Source: Planctomycetaceae bacterium
Lineage (GTDB): Bacteria; Planctomycetota; Planctomycetia; Pirellulales; UBA1268
Direction of reading: 5' to 3'
Length of the DNA: 9,297 bases
Assembly: GCA_005789975.1 (NCBI GenBank)
Contig: SXWC01000069.1
Location: 1 to 9,297, forward strand
Shown here: positions 1-6,941 of the stretch, one piece after another
How the letters are laid out: each line of letters begins with the position of its first letter
Numbering within the stretch: position 1 is the first letter of the stretch
Notes under the pieces: model-generated
Told to the model about the DNA's origin: nothing
What the model saw: only the letters and a program-made list of their open reading frames with translations
The model's database searches: none
Program-made: the position numbers and the translations under genes

Positions 1-26
1 CAGGGTATGATGCTTTTGTCGAGCAT
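1..26 (-). CDS. Possible start of a further gene, cut by the window edge
   Basis: An ATG on the minus strand (bases 26-24) opens a frame reading MLDKSIIP up to the window edge. It lies 24 nt downstream of the thiG stop and in the same direction, so it could be the next gene of the thiamine transcript. I see no good Shine-Dalgarno sequence before it (the upstream stretch is C-rich on this strand), and eight residues are too few to assign a family. The call rests only on position and an open frame. Confidence 0.25.
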
Positions 27-50
27 GGCTTCAGGCGGGGGGAAAGGACG

Positions 51-911
51 TCACGAACGCGGGCCCGCGATGCTCCCCTCGTCGGGGCTCGACGCCGTGG
101 CATAGAGCCGTCGCGGCATGCGGCCGGCGAGGAAGGCGAGCCGGCCGGCGTTGCAGCCGTCCCGCATCGCCGCGGCCATCCGCAACGGATCCCTGGCGTG
201 GGCGATCGCGGTGTTGAGCAACACGCCATCCGCGCCCAGCTCCATCGCCACCGCCACGTCGCTGGCCGTGCCGACCCCCGCATCGACGATCACCGGATAC
301 GACGGGTCGCCGTCCTTGAGATATTCCAGGCAGATTCGCAGATTGTTGGCGTTGAGCACGCCCTGGCCGGAACCTATCGGGCTGCCGGCGGGCATCACGC
401 TCGCCGCACCGAGATCCTTGAGCCGTTTGGCGATCACGGGGTCGTCGCTGGTGTAGACGAGCACCGTGAACCCATCGGCGACGAGCCGCTCCGTGGCCTC
501 GAGCGTGCCGACCGGATCGGGCAGGAGCGTGCGACGATCCCCGAGCACCTCGAGTTTCACCCACTCCGACGACGACGAGCCCATGTCGCGGAGCAGTTCG
601 CGGCCGAGCCGGGCCACGCGGACGGCGTCATCCGCCGAGTAGCAGCCGGCCGTGTTGGGCAGGAGCGCATACCGGGAGGCGTCGATGTGGTCGAGGATGT
701 TTTCTCCCGCGGCGTTGACGAGCCGCTCGCGGCGGACCGCGACGGTCACGCAGTCGGTGCCCGACACCTCGAGGCAGCGGGCCATCTCGCCGTAGGTCGC
801 ATACTTGCCGGTGCCGACGATCAGGCGGCTGGCGAGCGTGATCCTGCCCACGACGAGCGGAGCGTCGTCCGTCGTCGGTGTCGTGGGCGGGCTGGTTTCC
901 GGCCGGTTCAT
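51..911 (-). CDS. thiG: Thiazole synthase ThiG
   Basis: ThiG makes the thiazole phosphate ring of thiamine in the cytoplasm. It condenses 1-deoxy-D-xylulose 5-phosphate, dehydroglycine (or a glycine-derived imine) and sulfur delivered by ThiS thiocarboxylate. The 286-residue protein shows the family hallmarks in order: [10 protein letters not shown] near residue 33, the catalytic lysine in WVKLEVLGD (K119), the phosphate-binding stretch [13 protein letters not shown] (about 172-184) and [12 protein letters not shown] (about 209-220). It is a little longer than typical ThiG (about 255-270), with a Pro/Thr-rich N-terminus and a short extra tail. I chose the ATG at 911 because GAGGGAG sits 8 nt upstream; a TTG one codon earlier is less likely. 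It lies 15 nt after thiS, consistent with a shared transcript. No other thiamine gene (thiE, thiO/thiH, thiF) is visible in the window. The family call is firm. Confidence 0.96.
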   Translation of the reverse strand: MNRPETSPPTTPTTDDAPLVVGRITLASRLIVGTGKYATYGEMARCLEVSGTDCVTVAVRRERLVNAAGENILDHIDASRYALLPNTAGCYSADDAVRVARLGRELLRDMGSSSSEWVKLEVLGDRRTLLPDPVGTLEATERLVADGFTVLVYTSDDPVIAKRLKDLGAASVMPAGSPIGSGQGVLNANNLRICLEYLKDGDPSYPVIVDAGVGTASDVAVAMELGADGVLLNTAIAHARDPLRMAAAMRDGCNAGRLAFLAGRMPRRLYATASSPDEGSIAGPRS

Positions 912-926
912 CAACGCTTCTCCCTC

Positions 927-1163
927 TCAGCCGCCGCCGACGAACGTGACGATCTCGATGCTCTCACCACCCGCGAGCCGGCGATCGGCGAACCGCCCGC
1001 GCGGCACCACCTGGCCATCGACCTCGACGGCCACGGGGCGGGCCGCGAAGCCGAGCGACTCGAGCAGATCATGGAGCGAGGATCCGGACGGAGCCGATCG
1101 GCATTCGCCGTTGACCGTCACGGAAACGCCCGCCACGTCGGCCCCGACCTGTTCAAGCGTCAT
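927..1163 (-). CDS. thiS: Sulfur carrier protein ThiS
   Basis: ThiS is the small ubiquitin-like sulfur carrier of thiazole synthesis. Its C-terminal glycine is adenylated by ThiF and converted to a thiocarboxylate, which ThiG uses. The 78-residue product contains the expected beta-grasp pattern: VSVTVNGE near residue 13, a hydrophobic LHDLLESLGF helix, VAVEVDGQVVPR, and an IEIVTFVGGG ending with the required terminal Gly-Gly. The first 12 residues (MTLEQVGADVAG) are an extra lead-in compared with the usual roughly 66-residue ThiS; an internal start cannot be excluded. The ATG at 1163 is one base after the stop of the upstream hypothetical gene, and a G-rich stretch inside that gene can serve as its ribosome site. 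Translation of the two is probably coupled. thiG follows directly. Confidence 0.95.
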   Translation of the reverse strand: MTLEQVGADVAGVSVTVNGECRSAPSGSSLHDLLESLGFAARPVAVEVDGQVVPRGRFADRRLAGGESIEIVTFVGGG

Positions 1164-1164
1164 C

Positions 1165-1707
1165 CTACGGCCCCTTCCCGCCGCCGCGGGGCTTGGCGAT
1201 GTCGAGGGGAATGAGTTCCAGGAGTGCGGCGGCCCCCGCCCCCGGCGTCTGCGTGGAGTTCCAGGGGATGCCGTAGGCCACCGTCACGCCGGTCGCGGCA
1301 TCGGTGACATAGAGCACGGAGGCGGCCATCCGGTTGTTGCCGGTGAAGGTCGCCTGCCCGGGCACGAGCAGAAACTTCGGGTTTTTCACCTTGCCGGCCT
1401 TGAAGCCCAGATCCTTGAGCACGTTGTGCCGATAGGAGACGCCAAACTTCGACGTGCCCGGGTTGAGCACACCGCCCGTCAGATCGCCCGTTTCGAAGTC
1501 GAGCACGAAGAACCCCTCGACGGTCGAATCGACCGGGGCGGTGCAGACGGCGAACGACTCGTGCGACAGCGACGTGACCGCCGCGGCCCGGGGCAGCGGC
1601 GTGGCCGACCGCCATGAGCCGGCGACGAGGCCGACCGCTGCCGCGACAACCGCGACGACCGCGACGGCGATGGGGGAGCGGGGATCGATCGATGGTGAGG
1701 CGGGCAT
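1165..1707 (-). CDS. Membrane-anchored hypothetical protein, first gene of the thiSG transcript
   Basis: A 180-residue protein of unknown function. Residues about 11-30 (IAVAVVAVVAAAVGLVAG) form one hydrophobic segment, either an N-terminal anchor or an uncleaved signal. The rest is a small soluble domain predicted to lie outside the cytoplasm, with motifs FFVLDFETGDLTGGVLNP (about 66-83), NVLKDLGF, KNPKFLLVPGQ (about 109-118) and VTDAATGVTVAYGIPW (about 134-149). I recognise this pattern loosely as a planctomycete conserved hypothetical family but cannot name a function. The ATG at 1707 is chosen because AGGAG lies 8 nt upstream; a longer reading frame would run back through the 14-bp repeats and is unlikely to be translated. 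The stop is one base before thiS. Nothing in the sequence suggests a thiamine enzyme, so the linkage may be only transcriptional. The ending (KPRGGGKGP) is low-complexity. Confidence 0.8.
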   Translation of the reverse strand: MPASPSIDPRSPIAVAVVAVVAAAVGLVAGSWRSATPLPRAAAVTSLSHESFAVCTAPVDSTVEGFFVLDFETGDLTGGVLNPGTSKFGVSYRHNVLKDLGFKAGKVKNPKFLLVPGQATFTGNNRMAASVLYVTDAATGVTVAYGIPWNSTQTPGAGAAALLELIPLDIAKPRGGGKGP

Positions 1708-1715
1708 GGGAAAAG

Positions 1716-1720
1716 CTCCT
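1716..1720 (-). promoter_or_regulatory. Shine-Dalgarno of the hypothetical gene before thiS
   Basis: The minus strand reads AGGAG followed by an 8-nt spacer and the ATG at 1707-1705. It fixes the start at 1707 and argues against the longer frame reaching 1782. Confidence 0.75.
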
Positions 1721-1730
1721 TGCTGAACCG

Positions 1731-1800
1731 GGGACAAAGAACCTACTGGGACAAAGAACCTGGAACAAAGAACCTGGAACAAACAAGCTGGGATAAGAAG
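1731..1800. repeat. Array of 14-bp imperfect direct repeats
   Basis: On the plus strand GGGACAAAGAACCT occurs at 1731-1744 and again at 1748-1761, with ACT between. GGAACAAAGAACCT follows at 1762-1775, then the diverged GGAACAAACAAGCT at 1776-1789, and a partial fifth copy (GGGATAAGAAG) at 1790-1800. The first three full copies differ at one position only. The array sits between the WD40 gene and the anchored hypothetical gene, starting 11 bp upstream of the latter's ribosome site. It is less GC-rich than its surroundings. It could be a decayed minisatellite, a dispersed genomic repeat, or a set of protein-binding sites in the leader of the hypothetical-thiS-thiG transcript. The repeat structure is directly visible; its role is not known. 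Confidence 0.85.
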
Positions 1801-1814
1801 AGTTCGCTGCGGGA

Positions 1815-1836
1815 TCGAGGGCGACCGGGCCCTCGA
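1815..1836 (-). terminator. Stem-loop after the WD40 gene, possible terminator
   Basis: TCGAGGGC (1815-1822) and GCCCTCGA (1829-1836) form a perfect 8-bp stem with a 6-base loop, beginning 13 bp past the WD40 stop codon. There is no T-run after it on either strand, so it is not a classical intrinsic terminator. It may act as a weak terminator or a 3' stabilising hairpin, or be chance in a GC-rich gap. Confidence 0.4.
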
Positions 1837-1848
1837 CGACGGGTCTGA

Positions 1849-3435
1849 TCAGGGCCGCCGCACGGGCTTCTCCTCACCGGCCGGGATGGTCAGGATTCGA
1901 AACTTGCCGAGCGCGTGCAGACCGTCCTGGAACTGCTGATCGATGGTGATCGTCACCGGTGCGCCCGGTTCGAGTTCGGTCTCGGGCGCGATGGTGAACG
2001 TCGCGGCGTGCGGCCTGCCGGTGCCGCCGTCGATGGCCCAGCCGGTGTCCATCCGGTCGTCGATCGCCGCGGAAACGGGATAGTCTCGCTGCTCGAAGTC
2101 GGCCTTCGCCGCCGAGAACGCCACCGGCCGGGAGCCCTTTTTGCCGGGTGGCCCCGTGAGCACGTTGAACCGGCTGATCACGAAGTTGCCGTTGGTCGCC
2201 CGGCCCGGTCCCTGCTGGGGAAGCGAGGGATCGGTGAGCGTCTCGAGCCGGAAGGCCCGCGGCTTGAATCCCGCGGGCACGACCGCCTCGAGCGTGTAGG
2301 TGTCTTTGGCCAGTGGACCGGCGACCGTCACGATCCCACTGGACGTGATCGTGGCGGTCGCGCCGGACGTGCTCTTGAAGGCCACGGGCACCAGCGGCCT
2401 GGGGCCCGGCGGAGACGGCAGCAGCTTCGCCGCGGGCGTCGGCAGGAGCAGGGCGCCGTCGTGGCTGCCGACGAGGACGGTCTTGCCGTCGGGCGCGAAG
2501 GCGACGCTCCAGACACTCGACGTGATCGGCTCGGGACTCTGCTGCGGGCCGTTGGCCACCACGTCCCAGAACCTCACGGCGCCGTCGATGCCGCCGCTGA
2601 CGAGCCGCCGGCCATCGGGCGAGAAGGCGACGGACGTCACCCAGTCCTCATGCCCTTCAAACGAGGCCTGTTCCGCTGCGTCCGACGTCGTCCAGACTTT
2701 GATCAGGCGGTCGGCGCCGGCACTGGCGAGCCTGCTGCCATCGGGCGAGTAGGCCACCGACCAGACCGTGTCGCCGTGCCCGTCGAGTCTGCCCTTCTCC
2801 TCGCCCGTCGCCGGATTCCAGAGTTTGACGAGTCTGTCGCCGCCGCCGCTGGCGAGTGTCCGGCCGTCCGGTGAGAAGGCCACGGTCATCGCCGCGCCGA
2901 CGTGGGCCGCGATCGATCGCACCTCGGCTCCGGTGCCGGTGTCCCAGACGATGACGGAGCCATCTTCGCCGGCCGTGGCCAGCCGCTTGCCGTCGGCCGC
3001 GAAGGCGACGCACCGCACCCAGCCCCGGTGCTTCCGGAGGTCGTGTTTGGGGGCACGGGTCGCCACGTCCCAGAGTTTCACGAGCCCGTCGTAGTCCGCG
3101 GTCGCCGCGAGCTTGCCGTCGTCGCTGATCCGCATGCTCCACACGGCGGTGGGATGTCCGTCGAAGTCGCCGATCCGGGATCCGTCGGCCTTCCAGGCGA
3201 TGACGCTGCCCGGCCGATAGAGCAGGCTGTCGCCCCCGGCCGTCACGATCACCTGTCCGTCGCGGGAATACTCGCCGGCGATCACCCAGCCGCGATGCTC
3301 GGCGAGGTTGGTCGCGGGCTCCGCCGGCGCTGCGGCCGGGGCGACGCGCCCCGCGGCCGAGACGATTGCCAGAACGAGCATTCCGACGCGTCTCGACAGC
3401 GCGGCGGCTCGGCGGGGACTCTGCTTGGCGGCCAT
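1849..3435 (-). CDS. Secreted WD40 beta-propeller protein with PSD1-like C-terminal domain
   Basis: A 528-residue protein. The N-terminus has a signal-peptide form: basic residues to about 16, a hydrophobic core VGMLVLAIVSAAG (about 17-29), and a likely cleavage site near APAAA (32-36), so it is probably exported. Residues about 47-333 hold seven WD40-type repeats (about 47-82, 94-124, 136-166, 178-208, 220-250, 261-292 and 304-333). They show GH near the start, SPDG in the middle and LWD/VWT/FWD at the end, enough for one complete seven-blade propeller. The last blade is degenerate. Residues about 353-516 resemble the C-terminal module of planctomycete DUF1549/DUF1553 (PSC1/PSD1) proteins: TLTDPSLPQQGPGRATNGNF (about 399-418), ADFEQRDYPVSAAIDD, GWAIDGGTGRPHAATF and the ending HALGKFRILT. 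No CxxCH haem motif is present. Propellers of this kind are usually protein- or ligand-binding scaffolds; the partner is unknown. No clear ribosome site precedes the ATG at 3435, so the exact start is less certain; Met19 is an alternative but would remove the basic n-region. Confidence 0.88.
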   Translation of the reverse strand: MAAKQSPRRAAALSRRVGMLVLAIVSAAGRVAPAAAPAEPATNLAEHRGWVIAGEYSRDGQVIVTAGGDSLLYRPGSVIAWKADGSRIGDFDGHPTAVWSMRISDDGKLAATADYDGLVKLWDVATRAPKHDLRKHRGWVRCVAFAADGKRLATAGEDGSVIVWDTGTGAEVRSIAAHVGAAMTVAFSPDGRTLASGGGDRLVKLWNPATGEEKGRLDGHGDTVWSVAYSPDGSRLASAGADRLIKVWTTSDAAEQASFEGHEDWVTSVAFSPDGRRLVSGGIDGAVRFWDVVANGPQQSPEPITSSVWSVAFAPDGKTVLVGSHDGALLLPTPAAKLLPSPPGPRPLVPVAFKSTSGATATITSSGIVTVAGPLAKDTYTLEAVVPAGFKPRAFRLETLTDPSLPQQGPGRATNGNFVISRFNVLTGPPGKKGSRPVAFSAAKADFEQRDYPVSAAIDDRMDTGWAIDGGTGRPHAATFTIAPETELEPGAPVTITIDQQFQDGLHALGKFRILTIPAGEEKPVRRP

Positions 3436-3576
3436 GCGGCGTCGTGATGCGTGGGAGGTATCGGGCTGGGCGGAACCGCCCGTGGAAGTGGGCCACCGGA
3501 GTATAGTTGTCGGCGAACCATCGAATCCAACGGCCCGCCCCGGCCGGCGGCCATGACCGCGTTCGAGGAGTCAACC
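3436..3576. promoter_or_regulatory. Divergent intergenic region between the WD40 and sugar isomerase genes
   Basis: These 141 bp separate two genes transcribed away from each other, so promoters for both must lie here or within the gene starts. TATAGT at 3502-3507 (plus strand) is a plausible -10 element for the isomerase operon, but I see no convincing -35 element at the right distance. No obvious operator palindrome or riboswitch was seen. The assignment rests mainly on gene layout. Confidence 0.4.
3565..3570 (+). promoter_or_regulatory. Shine-Dalgarno of the sugar isomerase gene
   Basis: GAGGAG followed by a 6-nt spacer and ATG at 3577. It decides this start over the in-frame ATG at 3553, which lacks such a site. 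Confidence 0.75.
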
Positions 3577-5271
3577 ATGTCCGCCGCGGCATCGTCTTCG
3601 TCCGCCGTGTCGCGCCGCCACGGCGGCCGGCGTGCCACGCTCGTCGCCAGCGGCGACCTCCGGGAGGAGGCCAACCGCGTCTGCTGGCCGGAGCAGCAGG
3701 CGCTGGAGAAGGCCCTCGGCGCGGCCTTTGCCCGCGCCGGCTGGAAGCTCGAGCGTGGCCACGCCGCATCGCGGAGCCGCGGCCACGGCTTCATCGCCAG
3801 TGCCCGCGAGGGGCTCGACGTGTTCGCCCGCATCGACGCCGACCGGCCGCTCGTGGTCGCCGAGGCCGTCTGGCAATACTCCAGCCACGTGCTGCCCGGC
3901 CTCCTCACGCACCGGGGACCGATCCTCACCGCGGCCAACTGGTCGGGCCAGTGGCCGGGACTGGTCGGCATGCTCAACCTCAACGGCTCGCTGACGAAGG
4001 CCGGCGTTCCCTACGCGACCGTCTGGGCCGACGACTTCTCGAGCCCGAGTTTCGCGCGGCATCTCGACGCGTGGCTCCGGACGCGGACGGTGCACCACGA
4101 CACCAGCCATGTCGTTCCCCTGGGGAAGGTTCGCATCCCCCGCGACCTCGCCAAGCGGGCGGAGGCCCTCGCGGTGGAGCTCCGCACCAAAAAGGCGCTG
4201 ATGGGCGTCTTCGACGAGGGCTGCATGGGGATGGAAAACGCGATCATCCCCGATCGCCTCCTGCACGCGACCGGCGTGTTCAAGGAGCGGCTCAGTCAAA
4301 GCTCCCTCTATCACGCGACGATGCAGACCAGCGAAGCCGAGGCCCGCGACGTGCTCCGCTGGATGGAAAAGGCAGGCATGCGGTTTCACTTCGGCCGTGA
4401 CGAGGCGACCGAACTCACGCGGCAGCAGGTGCTGCTGCAGTGCCGGATGTACATCGCCGCGCTGCGGATCGCCGACCGCCAGGGCTGCGACTGCGTCGGC
4501 ATTCAATACCAGCAGGGACTCAAGGATCTGCTCCCGGCGAGCGACCTGGTCGAGGGCATGCTCAACGACTCGAAACGCCCGCCGGTAACGGCCGAGGGCT
4601 CGTCACGGGTGCTCTTCAAGGGCCGGCCGCTCGTCCACTTCAACGAGGTTGACGAGTGCGCGGGGCTCGACGGCCTGCTCACCGCGCGGGTGCATGCGGC
4701 CCTGGGTCAGCCTGTGGAAAACACCCTGCACGACATCCGCTGGGGCGACTGGGACCAGTCGCGGTCCACGGACCACTGGGTGTGGGTCCTCGAGATCTCA
4801 GGCGCCGCCCCTCCGTCGCACTTCGTGAAGGGCTGGAAGGGGGCCGAGGGATTCCGCCAGCCGCCGATGTATTTCCGACTCGGCGGCAGCACGCTGGCCG
4901 GCGTCTGCAGGCCGGGCGAGATCGTCTGGAGCCGGATCTGGGTCGATGGCGCTGGTGGTGGCGAGCGGCTCTGCATGGATATCGGCCGCGCTGCGGTGGT
5001 CGCGCTCCCCGCGGAGGAGACGCAGCGGAGGCTCGACGCCACGACGAAGCAGTGGCCGATCATGCATGCGGTGACCTACGGGGTGTCCCGTGACCAGATG
5101 ATGGCCCGTCACAAGGCCAACCACCTCCAGGTGGCCTACGCGACCGACGCCGCCGCCGCCGACCGGGCGGCCCTGCTCAAGGCGGAAGTCGCACGAAACC
5201 TCGGCATCGAGGTGTCGCTTTGCGGCACACGGGGGCACGGGGCCACGGCGGCCGTCCGCTGGGACGCCTGA
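3577..5271 (+). CDS. L-fucose isomerase-like sugar isomerase
   Basis: A 564-residue cytoplasmic protein resembling the L-fucose/L-arabinose isomerase superfamily, which interconverts aldoses and ketoses using a divalent metal, usually Mn2+. FucI of E. coli is of similar size (about 590). Visible blocks are [27 protein letters not shown] (from D213), [32 protein letters not shown] (308-329), [15 protein letters not shown] (around 359), HDIRWGDWD, and a C-terminal [12 protein letters not shown]. By comparison with FucI's Glu/Asp/His metal ligands, I suggest E326, D359 and H512 or H516 as ligands; this is inference from remembered alignments. The next gene is an FGGY sugar kinase, which supports a catabolic role: the isomerase makes a ketose and the kinase phosphorylates it. 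The substrate cannot be told from sequence; L-fucose itself is not assured. The start at 3577 is set by the ribosome site. A Ser/Ala-rich N-terminus (residues 2-9) is probably disordered. Confidence 0.82.
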   Translation: MSAAASSSSAVSRRHGGRRATLVASGDLREEANRVCWPEQQALEKALGAAFARAGWKLERGHAASRSRGHGFIASAREGLDVFARIDADRPLVVAEAVWQYSSHVLPGLLTHRGPILTAANWSGQWPGLVGMLNLNGSLTKAGVPYATVWADDFSSPSFARHLDAWLRTRTVHHDTSHVVPLGKVRIPRDLAKRAEALAVELRTKKALMGVFDEGCMGMENAIIPDRLLHATGVFKERLSQSSLYHATMQTSEAEARDVLRWMEKAGMRFHFGRDEATELTRQQVLLQCRMYIAALRIADRQGCDCVGIQYQQGLKDLLPASDLVEGMLNDSKRPPVTAEGSSRVLFKGRPLVHFNEVDECAGLDGLLTARVHAALGQPVENTLHDIRWGDWDQSRSTDHWVWVLEISGAAPPSHFVKGWKGAEGFRQPPMYFRLGGSTLAGVCRPGEIVWSRIWVDGAGGGERLCMDIGRAAVVALPAEETQRRLDATTKQWPIMHAVTYGVSRDQMMARHKANHLQVAYATDAAAADRAALLKAEVARNLGIEVSLCGTRGHGATAAVRWDA

Positions 5272-5360
5272 CTGCGTCCGCCGCCCGCCACGGTTGCATC
5301 GGCCCCGGAGGAGTGGCGACGATACGGAGGATTTCCCCATCCACCATCGGGACGATTCGG

Positions 5361-6923
5361 ATGAAGAAGCAGGGCTACCTCGGGATCGACATCGGCACCC
5401 AGGGTCTGTCGGTGATCTTCACCGACGAATCGATGCGGATTCTCGCATCCGGGGCGGGGAGCTATGCCATGGTGCCGGGGCTTCCGCAGGAGTGTCAGGA
5501 GCAACTGCCCGCCGACTGGGAACGGTCGCTCGCCCGGGCCATGGGCAAACTGCGATCGACGCTGGCATCGCTGGGCGTGGAGATGGAGGTGCGGGCGATC
5601 GGCATCGCCGGGCAGATGCATGGCGAGGTGCTCGCCGACGCGGCCGGCCAGCCGATCGGCGCGGCGCGGCTTTGGTGCGACGGGCGAAACGAGGCCGAAG
5701 GACACGAACTCACCGAACTCCTCGGTACGAAGGTGCCCAAGCGGATGACCGTGGCCCGTTGGCTGTGGACGATTCGCAACCAGCCCGAGAAGGCCGCGCG
5801 GACATATCGGATCACGACGCCCGCCGGCTGGATCGGCCACGTGCTCACGGGCTGCTGGACGCTCGGCATCGGCGACGCATCGGGCATGTTTCCGATCGAC
5901 CAGCAATCCCTCGACTACGACGCCAAGCGACTCGCCGCCGTCGATGCCCTCGTGGCCCGGACCGTTCGCGGCGGCGCCGTGAAGCCGCTCCGCGACCTGC
6001 TGCCCCAGGTGCGCCGGGTCGGTGAGGATGGGGGCGTGCTCGATGCCCGCGGGGCCGCTCTCCTGGGATTGCCGCAGGGCATTCCCGTCGCTGCCGCCGA
6101 GGGAGACCAGCCCGCGGCACTCACCGGCTCGCTGATCGCCGCCGCGGGAACGGTGTCGATGAGTTTCGGGACGAGCGTCGTGGCCAACTCCGTGGGCGAC
6201 CGGGATTTTCGTGGCGTCGACCGCGGGATCGACCATTTCTGCGCTCCCGATGGCAAGCCGATCAACATGGTCTGGCTCCGCAACGGCACCACCGCCATGA
6301 ATACGGTCGTGGAGTTGGTCGGCAAGGCGACCGGATCCACCACCCCGGACGACGCCTTCGCGTCGGTCATGCGGCAGCTGCTTGCGGCCCCCGACGACTG
6401 CGGCGGCCTCGCCGCGCTCCCCTTCATGGACGACGAGCCCGGGGCCGGTGTCTGCCAGGGTGGCACGGCGCTGCTGATCGGCCTCAACGAGCGGAACGCC
6501 ACGCCCGGCAACGCCGCCAAGGCGATGCTCCTCGCCACGGTCTACAACCTGCGGATGGGGAGCGAGGGGCTCGACGCCCAGGGGTTTCCGCGGAAGGAGA
6601 TCGTGCTCTCCGGCGGGATCACGAAGACTCCGGAGCTCGCGCAGCTGATCGCCGACGCCTTCCACGTGCCGGTCGTGCTCCTCGACGGCGCCGCCGAGGG
6701 CACCGCGTGGGGCGCGGCCTTGATGGCGGCCTATCGTGACGCCCGAATCGCGGGCCGGGGGGGCGACTGGCAGGCGTTCCTCTCGGGGCACGCGACGAAG
6801 ACGCCCCGGCGATTCCCGCCGCGACCGGCGGCCGCCGCGGCTTTCGATCGCATGTATGCCCGCCACCGGCGGCTCGTGGCCCTGCACGGGCAACTCGCAG
6901 CCGCGGTCGGTCAGGGGGGCTGA
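5361..6923 (+). CDS. FGGY-family carbohydrate kinase, xylulokinase-like
   Basis: A 520-residue ATP-dependent sugar kinase, close to the usual 480-520 of the FGGY family. The first actin-like ATPase domain opens with YLGIDIGTQGLSV (D10 in the phosphate-1 motif). IGIAGQMHG (80-88) and LWCDGRN (about 104-110) match xylulokinase sugar-binding segments. The catalytic base is expected in AAEGDQPAAL (D249). GTVSMSFGTS follows, then the second-domain motifs LSGGITKTPEL (from 416) and EGTAWGAALMA (from 446). It lies 89 nt after the sugar isomerase and probably phosphorylates that enzyme's ketose product; closest by motif are xylulokinases, but FGGY substrates are hard to predict. The ATG at 5361 puts the GxDIGTQG loop at residue 8, as in relatives; GGAGG at 5326-5330 is too far upstream to serve it and an in-frame GTG at 5313 has no properly spaced site. 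Its stop is 18 nt before the lipB-like gene. Confidence 0.9.
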   Translation: MKKQGYLGIDIGTQGLSVIFTDESMRILASGAGSYAMVPGLPQECQEQLPADWERSLARAMGKLRSTLASLGVEMEVRAIGIAGQMHGEVLADAAGQPIGAARLWCDGRNEAEGHELTELLGTKVPKRMTVARWLWTIRNQPEKAARTYRITTPAGWIGHVLTGCWTLGIGDASGMFPIDQQSLDYDAKRLAAVDALVARTVRGGAVKPLRDLLPQVRRVGEDGGVLDARGAALLGLPQGIPVAAAEGDQPAALTGSLIAAAGTVSMSFGTSVVANSVGDRDFRGVDRGIDHFCAPDGKPINMVWLRNGTTAMNTVVELVGKATGSTTPDDAFASVMRQLLAAPDDCGGLAALPFMDDEPGAGVCQGGTALLIGLNERNATPGNAAKAMLLATVYNLRMGSEGLDAQGFPRKEIVLSGGITKTPELAQLIADAFHVPVVLLDGAAEGTAWGAALMAAYRDARIAGRGGDWQAFLSGHATKTPRRFPPRPAAAAAFDRMYARHRRLVALHGQLAAAVGQGG

Positions 6924-6941
6924 ACGTGCTACAACTCCAGC

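Noticed and set aside
198..1214. A 338-codon plus-strand frame opposite thiG and thiS
   Set aside because: It mirrors two well-supported genes and its product is low-complexity and Arg/His-rich, so it is a codon-bias shadow.
1708..1848. TPP riboswitch before the thiamine genes
   Set aside because: I found no convincing match to the conserved CUGAGA and ACCUGAUCUGGAUAAUGCCAGCG elements; the gap is filled by the repeat array and a simple hairpin.
3451..3576. N-terminally extended isomerase starting at 3451 or at the ATG at 3553
   Set aside because: GAGGAG with a 6-nt spacer supports ATG 3577, and the extra residues look like translated intergenic sequence.
5286..5318. CGCCAC/GTGGCG inverted repeat between the isomerase and the kinase
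   Set aside because: It has only 6 bp with a loop of about 21 bases and no T-run; chance is likely at this GC content.
6461..6476. TGGCACG-N4-TGCTG, similar to a sigma-54 -24/-12 promoter, tempting because a sigma-54 activator lies nearby
   Set aside because: It is inside the kinase coding sequence, lacks the full TTGC half, and no gene starts a sensible distance downstream.
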